This document shows positions 1-7,802 of a stretch of DNA of 64,000 nucleotides, piece by piece. Within the stretch, counting starts at the first letter, position 1, and each line of letters begins with the position of its first letter. This stretch comes from Faucicola osloensis_B (GTDB taxonomy: Bacteria > Pseudomonadota > Gammaproteobacteria > Pseudomonadales > Moraxellaceae). The stretch spans positions 62,001 to 126,000 of the forward strand of contig CAXORL010000002.1 in NCBI GenBank assembly GCA_964211495.1, given 5' to 3'. The position numbers and the translations under genes are program-made. The notes below the pieces were generated by a model. It was not told the DNA's origin, ran no database searches, and saw only the letters and a program-made list of their open reading frames with translations.

Positions 1-1097
1 CGTTTGATTTGCTCAGGTCGGCACTGGCAGCGACCTGATTTATCCCCATAGTAGCCACAGGGGCAAGGATTCATCGCTGCTACCAGCTGAAAATTGGCGG
101 GAAATCGTACTTGAGAGTTGGCACGGCTGATGACAATTTCTTTGTTCTCGATGGGCTGTCTGAGTACCTCAAGCACCTTGCGATCAAACTCTGGAATCTC
201 ATCCAAAAATAACACCCCCCGATTGGCGAGCGTGATTTCACCGGGTTTGGGCGATGAGCCGCCGCCCACGAGCGCCACTGCTGAGGTGGTATGATGGACT
301 TGGCGAAAAGGGCGTGTGCCATAGTCATAATCACTGTTGGCAATCGAGTAAATACTGGCAACTTCAAGCGCTTCATGGTCGTTGAGCGGTGGCAAAATGG
401 TGGGTAGGCGAGATGCCATCAAGGTTTTGCCTGTCCCAGGTGAGCCACAAAATAGTAGCGAATGTCCGCCTGCTGCCGCAATCTCTAGCGCACGTCTGGC
501 TTGGTGTTGTCCTTTGACATCGGCTAAATCTAGCTGATAATTGGCTGATTGGTAAGATGTCTTATGCTCGGCTTGGCTGAGTTGCTGCTCGTTCATCAAG
601 TGTTGGCACACGGCTTTAAGGGTATCGGCTTGCAACACCTTCACGCCATCGACTTTGACCGCTTCATCGGCATTGTCTTTGGGAACAATCAAGGTGCGCT
701 GCTGCGTCTTGAGTGCACGTGATACGGCCAACGCTCCAGCAATGGCTCGTAAATCGCCATTGAGCGCCAATTCGCCAATAAACTCATACTGCGCAAGTAC
801 GGTTTCATCAATTTGACCACTCGCTGCCAAGATGCCTATGGCAATCGGCAAATCAAGCCGTGCGCCATCTTTGGGTAAATCCGCGGGCGCAAGGTTGATA
901 GTTAATCTGCGATTGGGAAATTGAAAACCCGAGTTGATAATGGCAGAGCGCACCCTATCTTTACTCTCGCGTACCGCTGCCTCCGGTAAGCCGACCATGG
1001 TGACTGCGGGCAATCCTTGCGATAAATGTACTTCAACCATCACGCTTGGCGCGTTTAAACCCACCACCGAGCGCGTATATACTTGAGCAAACGACAT
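1..1097 (-). CDS. comM: ComM/YifB-family Mg-chelatase-like AAA+ ATPase (partial, 3' end outside window)
   Basis: This is the N-terminal ~365 residues of a ComM (YifB) family AAA+ ATPase. ATG is at 1097, and the reading frame stays open to the left edge, so the C-terminus lies outside. It opens with MSFAQVYTRS and has the Lon-like N-terminal domain seen in ComM. The Walker A motif GSPGTGKT is at about residues 218-225, the Walker B segment LFLDEIPEF at about 295-303, and a Cys-rich NPCPCGYYG stretch lies near the edge. In naturally competent bacteria ComM is a helicase that promotes branch migration during integration of imported DNA. Here it stands alone, divergent from hemN. Family call is firm; the role in competence is inferred. 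Confidence 0.93.
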   Translation of the reverse strand, partial: MSFAQVYTRSVVGLNAPSVMVEVHLSQGLPAVTMVGLPEAAVRESKDRVRSAIINSGFQFPNRRLTINLAPADLPKDGARLDLPIAIGILAASGQIDETVLAQYEFIGELALNGDLRAIAGALAVSRALKTQQRTLIVPKDNADEAVKVDGVKVLQADTLKAVCQHLMNEQQLSQAEHKTSYQSANYQLDLADVKGQHQARRALEIAAAGGHSLLFCGSPGTGKTLMASRLPTILPPLNDHEALEVASIYSIANSDYDYGTRPFRQVHHTTSAVALVGGGSSPKPGEITLANRGVLFLDEIPEFDRKVLEVLRQPIENKEIVISRANSQVRFPANFQLVAAMNPCPCGYYGDKSGRCQCRPEQIK

Positions 1098-1184
1098 TTT
1101 TAAAATCCTTTTCCAACCACTTGGCGGCTACCTTGACACAAGGCGGGTAGTTTTTTATGGCAGCAACTAGACAATTTTTGATAA

Positions 1185-1193
1185 AAAACGGCT
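1185..1193 (+). repeat. AAAACGGCT word (copy 1)
   Basis: Exact copy of a 9-mer that recurs in spacers of this window (also 7391-7399, 8841-8849, 8861-8869, 11809-11817, 56708-56716). This copy is in the comM/hemN divergent spacer. Function is unknown; a DNA-uptake-type word is one possibility. Confidence 0.5.
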
Positions 1194-1209
1194 AAATCAT
1201 AGCATAATT

Positions 1210-1236
1210 CATCGGCTATCTCATCATCGGCTATCT
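1210..1236. repeat. Direct repeat of 12 bp (period 15)
   Basis: CATCGGCTATCT occurs at 1210-1221 and again at 1225-1236, just upstream of the hemN -10 element, spanning where a -35 element would lie. It is either a slippage duplication or a pair of regulator half-sites on one face region of the promoter. Confidence 0.6.
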
Positions 1237-1245
1237 AGGATGACT

Positions 1246-1255
1246 ATGTTATAAT
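1246..1255 (+). promoter_or_regulatory. Extended -10 promoter element of hemN
   Basis: TGT directly precedes TATAAT (1250-1255), i.e. a TGn-TATAAT extended -10, 50 nt upstream of the hemN start. No good -35 hexamer is visible at the expected spacing (TCGGCT). No convincing FNR box (TTGAT-N4-ATCAA) was seen. Confidence 0.55.
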
Positions 1256-1304
1256 CACAACCAATATTCCGAGAATTTTACGCTACACGCTATACGAGAC
1301 TATT

Positions 1305-2783
1305 ATGACAGACCAAACTCGCCCTTTATCTGACAGCGAACTGCCCACCTTTGATCGTCCTGTCGAAATCATCGAAAATCCGTATGCCAATGCCAATCGT
1401 AGCTACACGACCCAAAGCCATTTGTTTAATGAAGCTATCATCAATAAATACAACCGCTCAGGTCCTCGCTATACCTCGTACCCAACCGCGCTAGAATTTA
1501 CCCCCATTGCTGACGGTATGGAAGCCCGCGTTTTGGCAGAAAAAGACCCACGGGTGCCAGTGTCTTTGTATTTTCACATCCCGTTTTGTCGCCACCTGTG
1601 CTATTACTGCGGCTGCAATAAAATCATCACCAAGAAAAACAGTGATTCAGGCGACTATTTAGCGTATCTTTTTGCCGAAATTCGGCATAAACGCAGCTTG
1701 ATGCAAGGGGACCCTATCGTCGAACAAGTGCATTTTGGCGGCGGTACACCGACCTTTTTGACCGATGATGAGCTGGTCAAATTGTGGAACTTTTTGCAAA
1801 CCCAATTTACTTTTAGCGATAAACCTACCGCTGATTATTCGATTGAAATTGACCCGCGAGAATTGCGCCCGACCACGCTTGAGATATTGCGTGGACTTGG
1901 GTTTAATCGGGTGAGTTTTGGTGTGCAGGATTTGCAAGAAAAAGTACAAATTGCCGTCAATCGCGTGCAGTCAGAAGAAATGATTCGAGGGGTGATGACG
2001 GAAGCTCGCCGCCTTGGGTTTCATTCTATCAATATTGACTTGATTTATGGGTTACCGCACCAAACGGTGGATAGCATGCGCAATACGGTTGAGCGCATCA
2101 TCGCTATCTCGCCAGACCGTCTGTCTGTTTTTAACTATGCACATTTACCAGAGCGATTTAAAGGTCAGCGTCAGATTAATGAAGCGGATTTGCCAAGCCC
2201 TGCCGACAAACTGACCATGCTCGGTAATACCATCCATGCACTGACTGACGCAGGCTATCAATATATCGGCATTGACCACTTTGCCAAGCCTGATGATGAG
2301 CTGGCGATTGCGCAACGTGAGGGCAAATTGCACCGCAATTTTCAAGGGTATACCACGCATGGCAATTGTGATTTGCTGGGGTTTGGGGTGTCGTCGATTA
2401 GCCAAATCGGTCTGCATATTTTGCAAAATCCAACGGATTTGAGCGATTATCAAAATCTCATCAATGCGGGAAAATTGCCTGCGGTGAAGGTGATTTCTGC
2501 GCGCTTGCCTGACTTGCTGCGCCGTTATGTGATTATGAATCTGCTATGCCATGATTATATTGATTTTAAAGATGTGAATGCGCGCTTTAGTATTGACCCG
2601 ATGACCTATTTTATTGATGAAATCCGCCAACTGGGCGAAATGCAATCGGATAAACTGGTTGATATGGATGCTAAAGGGATTCGGGTGCTACCAAAAGGGC
2701 GGCTTTTGGGACGTAATGTGGCGATGGTGTTTGATACTTATTTGGCGAGTAAAGAAGGCAATCGTTTTAGTAAGGTGATTTGA
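1305..2783 (+). CDS. hemN: Oxygen-independent coproporphyrinogen III oxidase
   Basis: Radical-SAM enzyme of haem synthesis that oxidatively decarboxylates coproporphyrinogen III to protoporphyrinogen IX without oxygen. The 492-residue product carries the HemN motif HIPFCRHLCYYCGCNK with cluster ligands C95, C99 and C102 plus the diagnostic C104, and the GGGTPTFL segment near residue 146. The C-terminal HemN domain is complete. The N-terminus is about 30 residues longer than the E. coli protein and is Asn/polar-rich. ATG at 1305 follows an extended -10 promoter. A secreted-protein gene and a methyltransferase gene follow closely in the same direction and may be cotranscribed. hemA lies 20 kb away. 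Confidence 0.96.
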   Translation: MTDQTRPLSDSELPTFDRPVEIIENPYANANRSYTTQSHLFNEAIINKYNRSGPRYTSYPTALEFTPIADGMEARVLAEKDPRVPVSLYFHIPFCRHLCYYCGCNKIITKKNSDSGDYLAYLFAEIRHKRSLMQGDPIVEQVHFGGGTPTFLTDDELVKLWNFLQTQFTFSDKPTADYSIEIDPRELRPTTLEILRGLGFNRVSFGVQDLQEKVQIAVNRVQSEEMIRGVMTEARRLGFHSINIDLIYGLPHQTVDSMRNTVERIIAISPDRLSVFNYAHLPERFKGQRQINEADLPSPADKLTMLGNTIHALTDAGYQYIGIDHFAKPDDELAIAQREGKLHRNFQGYTTHGNCDLLGFGVSSISQIGLHILQNPTDLSDYQNLINAGKLPAVKVISARLPDLLRRYVIMNLLCHDYIDFKDVNARFSIDPMTYFIDEIRQLGEMQSDKLVDMDAKGIRVLPKGRLLGRNVAMVFDTYLASKEGNRFSKVI

Positions 2784-2800
2784 TTTTAAAGAGAATGGGT

Positions 2801-3259
2801 ATGAAAAAATTTTTGTTCGTTGCCTTATTATCGCTCAGTAATATTGCGACGGCTGAAAATATTCCAAAAGCCTTTCAAGGAAAGTGGGTTGGCACTTGGC
2901 AAAGCCACATCAAGTCCAATGAAGTTAAAGCCTATTGTCAATTAAATGACTTTGACCACGTTTTAACGTTATCAATCAATAAAAATACCATGCAAATGAA
3001 TTACTGGGAAGCAAGCGAAACAGTCAGTAATTTTAAATTTAGCCAAGTGAAACCTAACTATTTTTTAGGAACAGCAAAATTTGTACAGAGTGGATTTCTA
3101 ACCGATGACGACGGTAACTTAATCGATAAAGATATTGTACTCAACCGTAAAGTTGAATTTATGCTAAAAAAGGGTGAGTTGATTGAGCTATACCGAGATG
3201 ACCAAAACGATACAGGCAAATCCATTTGGTATAAACGCTACTGGAAAAAATGTAATTAG
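2801..3259 (+). CDS. Small secreted protein of unknown function
   Basis: No family recognised. The ATG at 2801 is preferred because AAAGAGA lies 7-8 nt upstream and translation then begins with a clean signal peptide (MKKFLFVALLSL, cleavage likely after NIATA, residue ~18); a TTG at 2780 would give seven extra residues. The mature ~134-residue protein starts ENIPKAFQGKWVGTW, which resembles lipocalin/THAP4-like beta-barrel openings (GxW), followed by alternating beta-rich sequence. It has two cysteines in the mature part. It begins 17 nt after hemN and is more AT-rich than hemN. Periplasmic or exported location is inferred from the signal peptide alone. Confidence 0.7.
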   Translation: MKKFLFVALLSLSNIATAENIPKAFQGKWVGTWQSHIKSNEVKAYCQLNDFDHVLTLSINKNTMQMNYWEASETVSNFKFSQVKPNYFLGTAKFVQSGFLTDDDGNLIDKDIVLNRKVEFMLKKGELIELYRDDQNDTGKSIWYKRYWKKCN

Positions 3260-3279
3260 TGTTAATTTTAGGAAATGAA

Positions 3280-3888
3280 ATGACCCATAAAATCCCCACC
3301 GACTTACTCAAAAAATCTGCCCACTGGCGCGAAGACATCCAGTTCAGCCAAGATGTGCTTGGCAAGCCGTTTCACTTTACCAGCACTTGGGGTATTTTCT
3401 CGCCCGAAAAACTCGACGAGGGTAGCCTTATGCTGCTTGACTATATCGAGTTCAAAGACGATGACCACTCAATCGACCTAGGCTGTGGCTATGGCGTACT
3501 GGGTATGACTGCCGCCCGTGAATGCCCAAACGGACAGCACTTGCTCATCGACAAAGACTTCGTGGCGGTGGAATATGCCAAACTTAACTGCCAAAAAAAC
3601 CATTTAAATAATGCCCAAGTTCAGCTATCCAATGGCTTTCGTGATGTTGAAAAAGACAAAAAATTTAGCCTAGTGATGAGTAACTTACCTGCCAAAGCCA
3701 GTAAAGAACAGCATTATCTGTATTTGCTCGATGCCTACAATGCGATGGAAAGTGGCGCACGGTTCTATGTGGTAACCATCAACGGCTTGCGAGACTTTAT
3801 GAAACGCTCATTTACTGAAGTTTTTGGTAACTCGGACAAAATCAAACAAGGTAAAACTTATACCATTACCTTAGCAGTCAAAGACTAA
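3280..3888 (+). CDS. Class I SAM-dependent methyltransferase (RsmC/MTS-like)
   Basis: 202-residue Rossmann-fold methyltransferase. Motif I is DLGCGYG at residues 66-72, and the acidic residue of motif II lies in LLIDKD (~90). The organisation matches the small-domain MTS family that includes RsmC/RlmG-type rRNA guanine-N2 methyltransferases. The catalytic motif IV normally NPP(F/Y) is replaced by NLPA at residues 135-138, so activity on a base amino group is uncertain. ATG at 3280 is chosen because AGGAA lies 6 nt upstream; a GTG at 3259 would add seven residues. It follows the secreted protein by 20 nt and ends 10 nt before the convergent thioesterase-like gene. The substrate is unknown. Confidence 0.8.
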   Translation: MTHKIPTDLLKKSAHWREDIQFSQDVLGKPFHFTSTWGIFSPEKLDEGSLMLLDYIEFKDDDHSIDLGCGYGVLGMTAARECPNGQHLLIDKDFVAVEYAKLNCQKNHLNNAQVQLSNGFRDVEKDKKFSLVMSNLPAKASKEQHYLYLLDAYNAMESGARFYVVTINGLRDFMKRSFTEVFGNSDKIKQGKTYTITLAVKD

Positions 3889-3898
3889 CGCCCTTCAG

Positions 3899-4444
3899 CT
3901 AAATTCTCACCGTTTGGGTTTTTGATTTACTGTAGGCTCGTAACCGAATGTACAGGGTCTTGGTGACGGTGGCGATCACTTCATTTTGGTCGTCAACTAC
4001 CTGTACCTCATAGTTGCGGAACACCGCTTTACCCTCCTTTGCTAAGGCTTTTATGGTATCGATTTCGGTGTCATCAAGGTGAAAATCGGCAAACACATCG
4101 CTTTTGCCCGCTTTAACAAAATCAATGCTTGCCGCCTTATCCCATACCACGTACGCATTGCCCAACGCTTGCATCAACAAAATCATCAAAAATGGGTCGG
4201 TCATCGAATACAAACTGCCCCCAAACTGGGTGCCGACGATGTTTTGATTGAGTTTGTTTAAGGGTAAATGCACGCGAATATGATGGTTGGCGAAATCAAG
4301 GCTTTCAACACGGATACCCGCCCCAAAATATGGCGGATAAAAGTTAAAAAACTGCTTTAACAGCTTGGGGTTATTAAAAGGATTAAGGTAGTCTTTGGCT
4401 TGAGATTGAAAGGTTTGGCTTAGCTTAGATAACTTGGATAACAT
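3899..4444 (-). CDS. DUF4442 hot-dog-fold protein (PaaI-like thioesterase fold)
   Basis: 181-residue protein of the DUF4442 type, a hot-dog fold related to PaaI/YiiD acyl-CoA thioesterases. The central segment GTQFGGSLYSMTDPF (residues ~75-89) corresponds to the substrate-helix region of the hot-dog fold, where thioesterases carry their catalytic acidic residue. Family members are common in Acinetobacter and Moraxella but without an established substrate. The gene is single, leftward, and convergent with the methyltransferase gene on its left. Thioesterase activity is inferred from fold only. Confidence 0.75.
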   Translation of the reverse strand: MLSKLSKLSQTFQSQAKDYLNPFNNPKLLKQFFNFYPPYFGAGIRVESLDFANHHIRVHLPLNKLNQNIVGTQFGGSLYSMTDPFLMILLMQALGNAYVVWDKAASIDFVKAGKSDVFADFHLDDTEIDTIKALAKEGKAVFRNYEVQVVDDQNEVIATVTKTLYIRLRAYSKSKTQTVRI

Positions 4445-4550
4445 AGCAGACTCGTTTTAACATGAAAAAAGATATGGTACAACACGCCATTGGCAAGGCA
4501 ACAATGCTATTGTATGATGGATACAACTGATAGCAAAGCGTGACAAAATA

Positions 4551-4934
4551 ATGGCAAAAGGTAAAGCAAAAAATAACGAAGATGCAGCATTCTGGGAGGC
4601 GATTTTGACGGAAAAAGCGCCATCGCCACCTTGTGAATTGTGTGGACGTGATGAAGTTGAATTAACCCAGCATCATCTGATTCCCAAATCCCGCCACGAC
4701 AAAGCCCGTACCAAACGCGAATTTAGCCGTGAGGAAATGAAAAAAGACATCGCCATGCTGTGTCCTGCTTGTCATGCGCAGGTGCATGAAGTTTTTAGCA
4801 ACCAAGAATTATCCAGCTACTACCATACGGTTGAGCGGCTAAAAGAACATACCGAGATGCAAAAATTTATCAATTGGGTAAAAAAACGCCCGGCTGGACA
4901 AACTATTCGTGTCAAAAGTGGCGGTTCGGATTAG
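4551..4934 (+). CDS. HNH endonuclease domain protein
   Basis: 127-residue protein with a complete HNH zinc-nuclease core: CxxC at C28/C31, HHLIPKSRH with catalytic His pair at 41-42, and CPACHAQVH with C71, C74, H75 and H79. The C-terminal ~40 residues are helical and basic. It is a stand-alone chromosomal HNH protein, with no restriction methylase, toxin N-terminus or phage terminase gene beside it; the neighbours are a thioesterase-like gene and an AT-rich orphan. This compact type is widespread in gamma-proteobacteria without known function. DNA cleavage is inferred. Confidence 0.85.
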   Translation: MAKGKAKNNEDAAFWEAILTEKAPSPPCELCGRDEVELTQHHLIPKSRHDKARTKREFSREEMKKDIAMLCPACHAQVHEVFSNQELSSYYHTVERLKEHTEMQKFINWVKKRPAGQTIRVKSGGSD

Positions 4935-4976
4935 TAGTTTAAGATTGAAATTACTTAAAAGTCAAAACAGTGATAT

Positions 4977-5333
4977 ATGAATATAAATCAAATGCCTTTA
5001 AGTTATGAAGAAACTAGATTAGAGATTTTGGATAGTTTATACATACATTTGATTCAAAATGCGAATAATGACCAAATTTCAAGAAGCTCTCTTGATTATC
5101 TAATACATGATTTTGAATCTAATTATTCGAAAGCACAAAGATTACTTATTAATTTTTGTATTTTCGTTCTAGCCGAAAATTTATTTCAGGATTCTTATGT
5201 ATCGAAATTATTGAAATCTGATATCACACAGAGTATCCCATTTAACTTAAGACATCTAATGAATCAATTAGAAGGTGAAGATAGAGAGTGTTTTATAACA
5301 GACTTTTGTTTAATGGGTTTTGCAATTGACTAA
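4977..5333 (+). CDS. Hypothetical protein, AT-rich orphan
   Basis: 118 residues, no recognised family. The sequence is predicted mostly alpha-helical, acidic, with three cysteines and no signal peptide or membrane segment. Codon use is strikingly AT-rich (TTA, ATA, AGA, AAT) compared with hemN and uvrC on either side, suggesting recent acquisition or weak selection. The ATG at 4977 has only a weak ribosome-binding site (AGTGATAT). It lies between the HNH gene and uvrC. An immunity- or toxin-related role is possible for such an isolated acidic helical protein, but nothing in the sequence proves this. Confidence 0.55.
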   Translation: MNINQMPLSYEETRLEILDSLYIHLIQNANNDQISRSSLDYLIHDFESNYSKAQRLLINFCIFVLAENLFQDSYVSKLLKSDITQSIPFNLRHLMNQLEGEDRECFITDFCLMGFAID

Positions 5334-5488
5334 TAGTGAGTTGAACTATAGTAGAAAGGGTTACTTAAAATGTTATTCTTATAAGTACAGTGAATTCTAC
5401 ATTCAGCTACTATTTTATAATATAGATTGAAAATCAATGAAAACAACTAAATATAGTAGCAAAACCATATAAAAGTAAACTAAATCAA

Positions 5489-7378
5489 ATGCCCAAAGAA
5501 AGAAAAAGCAGCGTGAATCCAGCCATCGACCCTGCAACCATTGAAATTGCTGCAGCGACTGCCGACCGCAAAGCGCGATTGGAACACTTAATTAAGCGCC
5601 TGCCCAACTTGCCAGGCGTGTACAAAATGCTCGGCAAAAATGGCGACATCATCTATGTGGGCAAAGCCAAATCACTCAAAAGTCGCGTCAATAGCTACTT
5701 TGCCAAAACCATCGACCATCCCAAAACACGGGCGTTGGTGCAGCGTATCGATAACATCGAAACCATCATAACCCGCTCTGAGACCGAAGCGCTGCTGCTT
5801 GAGCAAAACCTCATCAAGCTACATCGTCCGCCCTACAACGTGCTACTGCGTGATGATAAATCTTATCTATACGTGTTTATTTCAGCCGATAAACCTTATC
5901 CAAGACTGGCCTATGGGCGCGGTAAAGGGCAACACCAAAAAGGCAGATTTTTTGGACCTTTTCCTTCGGCGCATGCCGCTAAACAGACGTTGCTAATGAT
6001 GCAAAAAATGTTTATGGTGCGCCAATGTACCAATGCATTTTTTGCCCAGCGTCAGCGCCCTTGCCTAGAGTACCAAATCAAACGCTGTAAAGCGCCGTGT
6101 GTCGGACTGGTATCGCCTGAAGACTATGCCGATGACGTCAACAACACCATTCGATTTTTAAAAGGTGAAGGCACGGATTTGCAAGTCAAATTGGTGGGTA
6201 AAATGGAGCAAGCGGCTGAAGACATGAACTTTGAGCAAGCCGCCTTTTATCGCGACCAACTCTCGATGCTACGCGAAGTACAAGCCAAGCAAGCGGTATA
6301 TACGGTCAAAGGTGAAGCCGATATCATCGCCATTGCCAGTCAAGCGGGCATTACCTGTGTGCATGTCATGAATGTGCGTAATGGGCAGGTTTTGGGTGGC
6401 AACAATTATTTTCCTGATGTGGATAGCGAAAACGACATAGCGGATAACTTGTCTGAGTTTGTCAGCTCGTTTTATTTTCAAGTCAGTGATGATTTGCCCG
6501 AAGAGCTGATTATAAGTCATGAGTTGCCCGACCAAACCGCGATGACAGAAGCTTTAACTGAGACCTTTGGCAAAAAGGTGACGATAAAAACCAAAGTTCG
6601 TGAGCAGCGGAGCGAATGGCTCACCCTTGCCCAAATGAATGCCAACAACGCCCTGCAAACCAAATTGGGCGATTATTTGGAAGTCAAATCTCGCTTTAAC
6701 GCACTCAATGCGGTATTAAAAGAGGCGCTACAAGGCAAATCGCTCGACCGTATCGAATGTTTTGATATCTCGCATACCATGGGTGAAGCCACCATCGCCA
6801 GCTGTGTGGTCGCTGACCAAGGCGGACTGCGCAAACGCGACTATCGCCAATATGCCATTCATGGCATCACGGGTGGTGATGACTATGCCGCCATGAAGCA
6901 AGTATTAAACCGCCGCTATAGCAAACAGCCGCTGCCAGATTTATTGCTGATTGATGGCGGTAAAGGGCAGCTTAATATGGCAAAAGACGTACTAAGCGAG
7001 CTGGGGATTTTAACCCAAACCTTGCTCGTTGGGGTGGCAAAAGGCGAAGGTCGCAAGGCTGGGCTTGAGGTACTGCATTTTATTGACCGCGAGCCGCTCG
7101 ATTTGCCGGCTGATAGCAAGGCACTGCATTTGATTATGCATATCCGCGATGAAGCGCACCGCTTTGCCATTACCGCACACCGCAAAAAACGCGATAAACG
7201 CCGCTCAAGCTCGGTGCTAGAAGCCATCCCTGGGTTGGGGGAAAAAAGGCGCCGAGAGTTACTCAATCATTTTGGCGGCTTGCAGCAGCTGCTTGGTGCG
7301 TCACAAGATGAAATTGGGCAGGTAAATGGCATTGGTAAGGTGATGGCCAATACCATTTATAAAGTGTTGCACGGCTGA
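5489..7378 (+). CDS. uvrC: Excinuclease ABC subunit C
   Basis: UvrC makes the dual incisions in nucleotide excision repair. The 629-residue protein is full length. The N-terminal GIY-YIG nuclease domain appears as GVY (43-45) and YVG (56-58). A UVR motif (EQAAEDMNFEQAAFYRDQL region, ~225-250) contacts UvrB. The RNase H-like C-terminal nuclease contains FDISHTMGEATIASCVV (~425-440) and LLIDGGKGQ (~490-500). The tandem helix-hairpin-helix DNA-binding region is IPGLGEKRRRELL near 585-610. The first ~30 residues are a family-variable extension. It is preceded by a 155-nt AT-rich spacer. Confidence 0.97.
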   Translation: MPKERKSSVNPAIDPATIEIAAATADRKARLEHLIKRLPNLPGVYKMLGKNGDIIYVGKAKSLKSRVNSYFAKTIDHPKTRALVQRIDNIETIITRSETEALLLEQNLIKLHRPPYNVLLRDDKSYLYVFISADKPYPRLAYGRGKGQHQKGRFFGPFPSAHAAKQTLLMMQKMFMVRQCTNAFFAQRQRPCLEYQIKRCKAPCVGLVSPEDYADDVNNTIRFLKGEGTDLQVKLVGKMEQAAEDMNFEQAAFYRDQLSMLREVQAKQAVYTVKGEADIIAIASQAGITCVHVMNVRNGQVLGGNNYFPDVDSENDIADNLSEFVSSFYFQVSDDLPEELIISHELPDQTAMTEALTETFGKKVTIKTKVREQRSEWLTLAQMNANNALQTKLGDYLEVKSRFNALNAVLKEALQGKSLDRIECFDISHTMGEATIASCVVADQGGLRKRDYRQYAIHGITGGDDYAAMKQVLNRRYSKQPLPDLLLIDGGKGQLNMAKDVLSELGILTQTLLVGVAKGEGRKAGLEVLHFIDREPLDLPADSKALHLIMHIRDEAHRFAITAHRKKRDKRRSSSVLEAIPGLGEKRRRELLNHFGGLQQLLGASQDEIGQVNGIGKVMANTIYKVLHG

Positions 7379-7390
7379 TATTAAATTTTT

Positions 7391-7399
7391 AGCCGTTTT
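7391..7399 (-). repeat. AAAACGGCT word (copy 2)
   Basis: Exact copy, reverse orientation, in the short spacer between uvrC and the YkgJ-family gene. Confidence 0.5.
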
Positions 7400-7445
7400 G
7401 GATGAAACGGGTAGTGAACAATGATAATGACATGGCATTGTAACA

Positions 7446-7802
7446 ATGACAGAAATTTTTTTTAAATCAATCGCAGCTGCGGATAGCGATATCTGCATGC
7501 ACTGTGGCGCATGTTGCGCTAACTATCGGGTGTCTTTTTACTGGGGAGAAGGCGAGACACTCGGTATCCCCGAGGAGATGACGGTCAAAGTCAATGATTT
7601 TTATAGCTGTATGAAAGGTACCGAAACAAAGCCGGTCAGATGTATTGCATTAGCGGGCGAAGTCGGTAACTCGGTAGCCTGCCAAATCTATGATAAACGC
7701 TCAAGCACCTGCCAATCGGTACAAGTCGGTGACGAGCAATGTATCAAAGCCCGTCATCATTATGGGTTATCTAACGATATCTTTAGTCAAGTGCCTGCTT
7801 AA
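7446..7802 (+). CDS. YkgJ family cysteine-cluster protein
   Basis: 118-residue protein with the CxxCxxCC signature (C17, C20, C23, C24 in CMHCGACC) plus further cysteines in the C-terminal half, the layout of the YkgJ/CxxCxxCC family thought to bind a metal or Fe-S cluster. No reaction is established for the family. It lies 67 nt after uvrC in the same direction. Its TAA (7800-7802) overlaps the TAA of the convergent coiled-coil gene, so there is no room for a terminator. Confidence 0.85.
   Translation: MTEIFFKSIAAADSDICMHCGACCANYRVSFYWGEGETLGIPEEMTVKVNDFYSCMKGTETKPVRCIALAGEVGNSVACQIYDKRSSTCQSVQVGDEQCIKARHHYGLSNDIFSQVPA

Noticed and set aside
1098..1304. FNR box upstream of hemN
   Set aside because: A TTGAT half-site is present but no matching ATCAA half at the correct distance.
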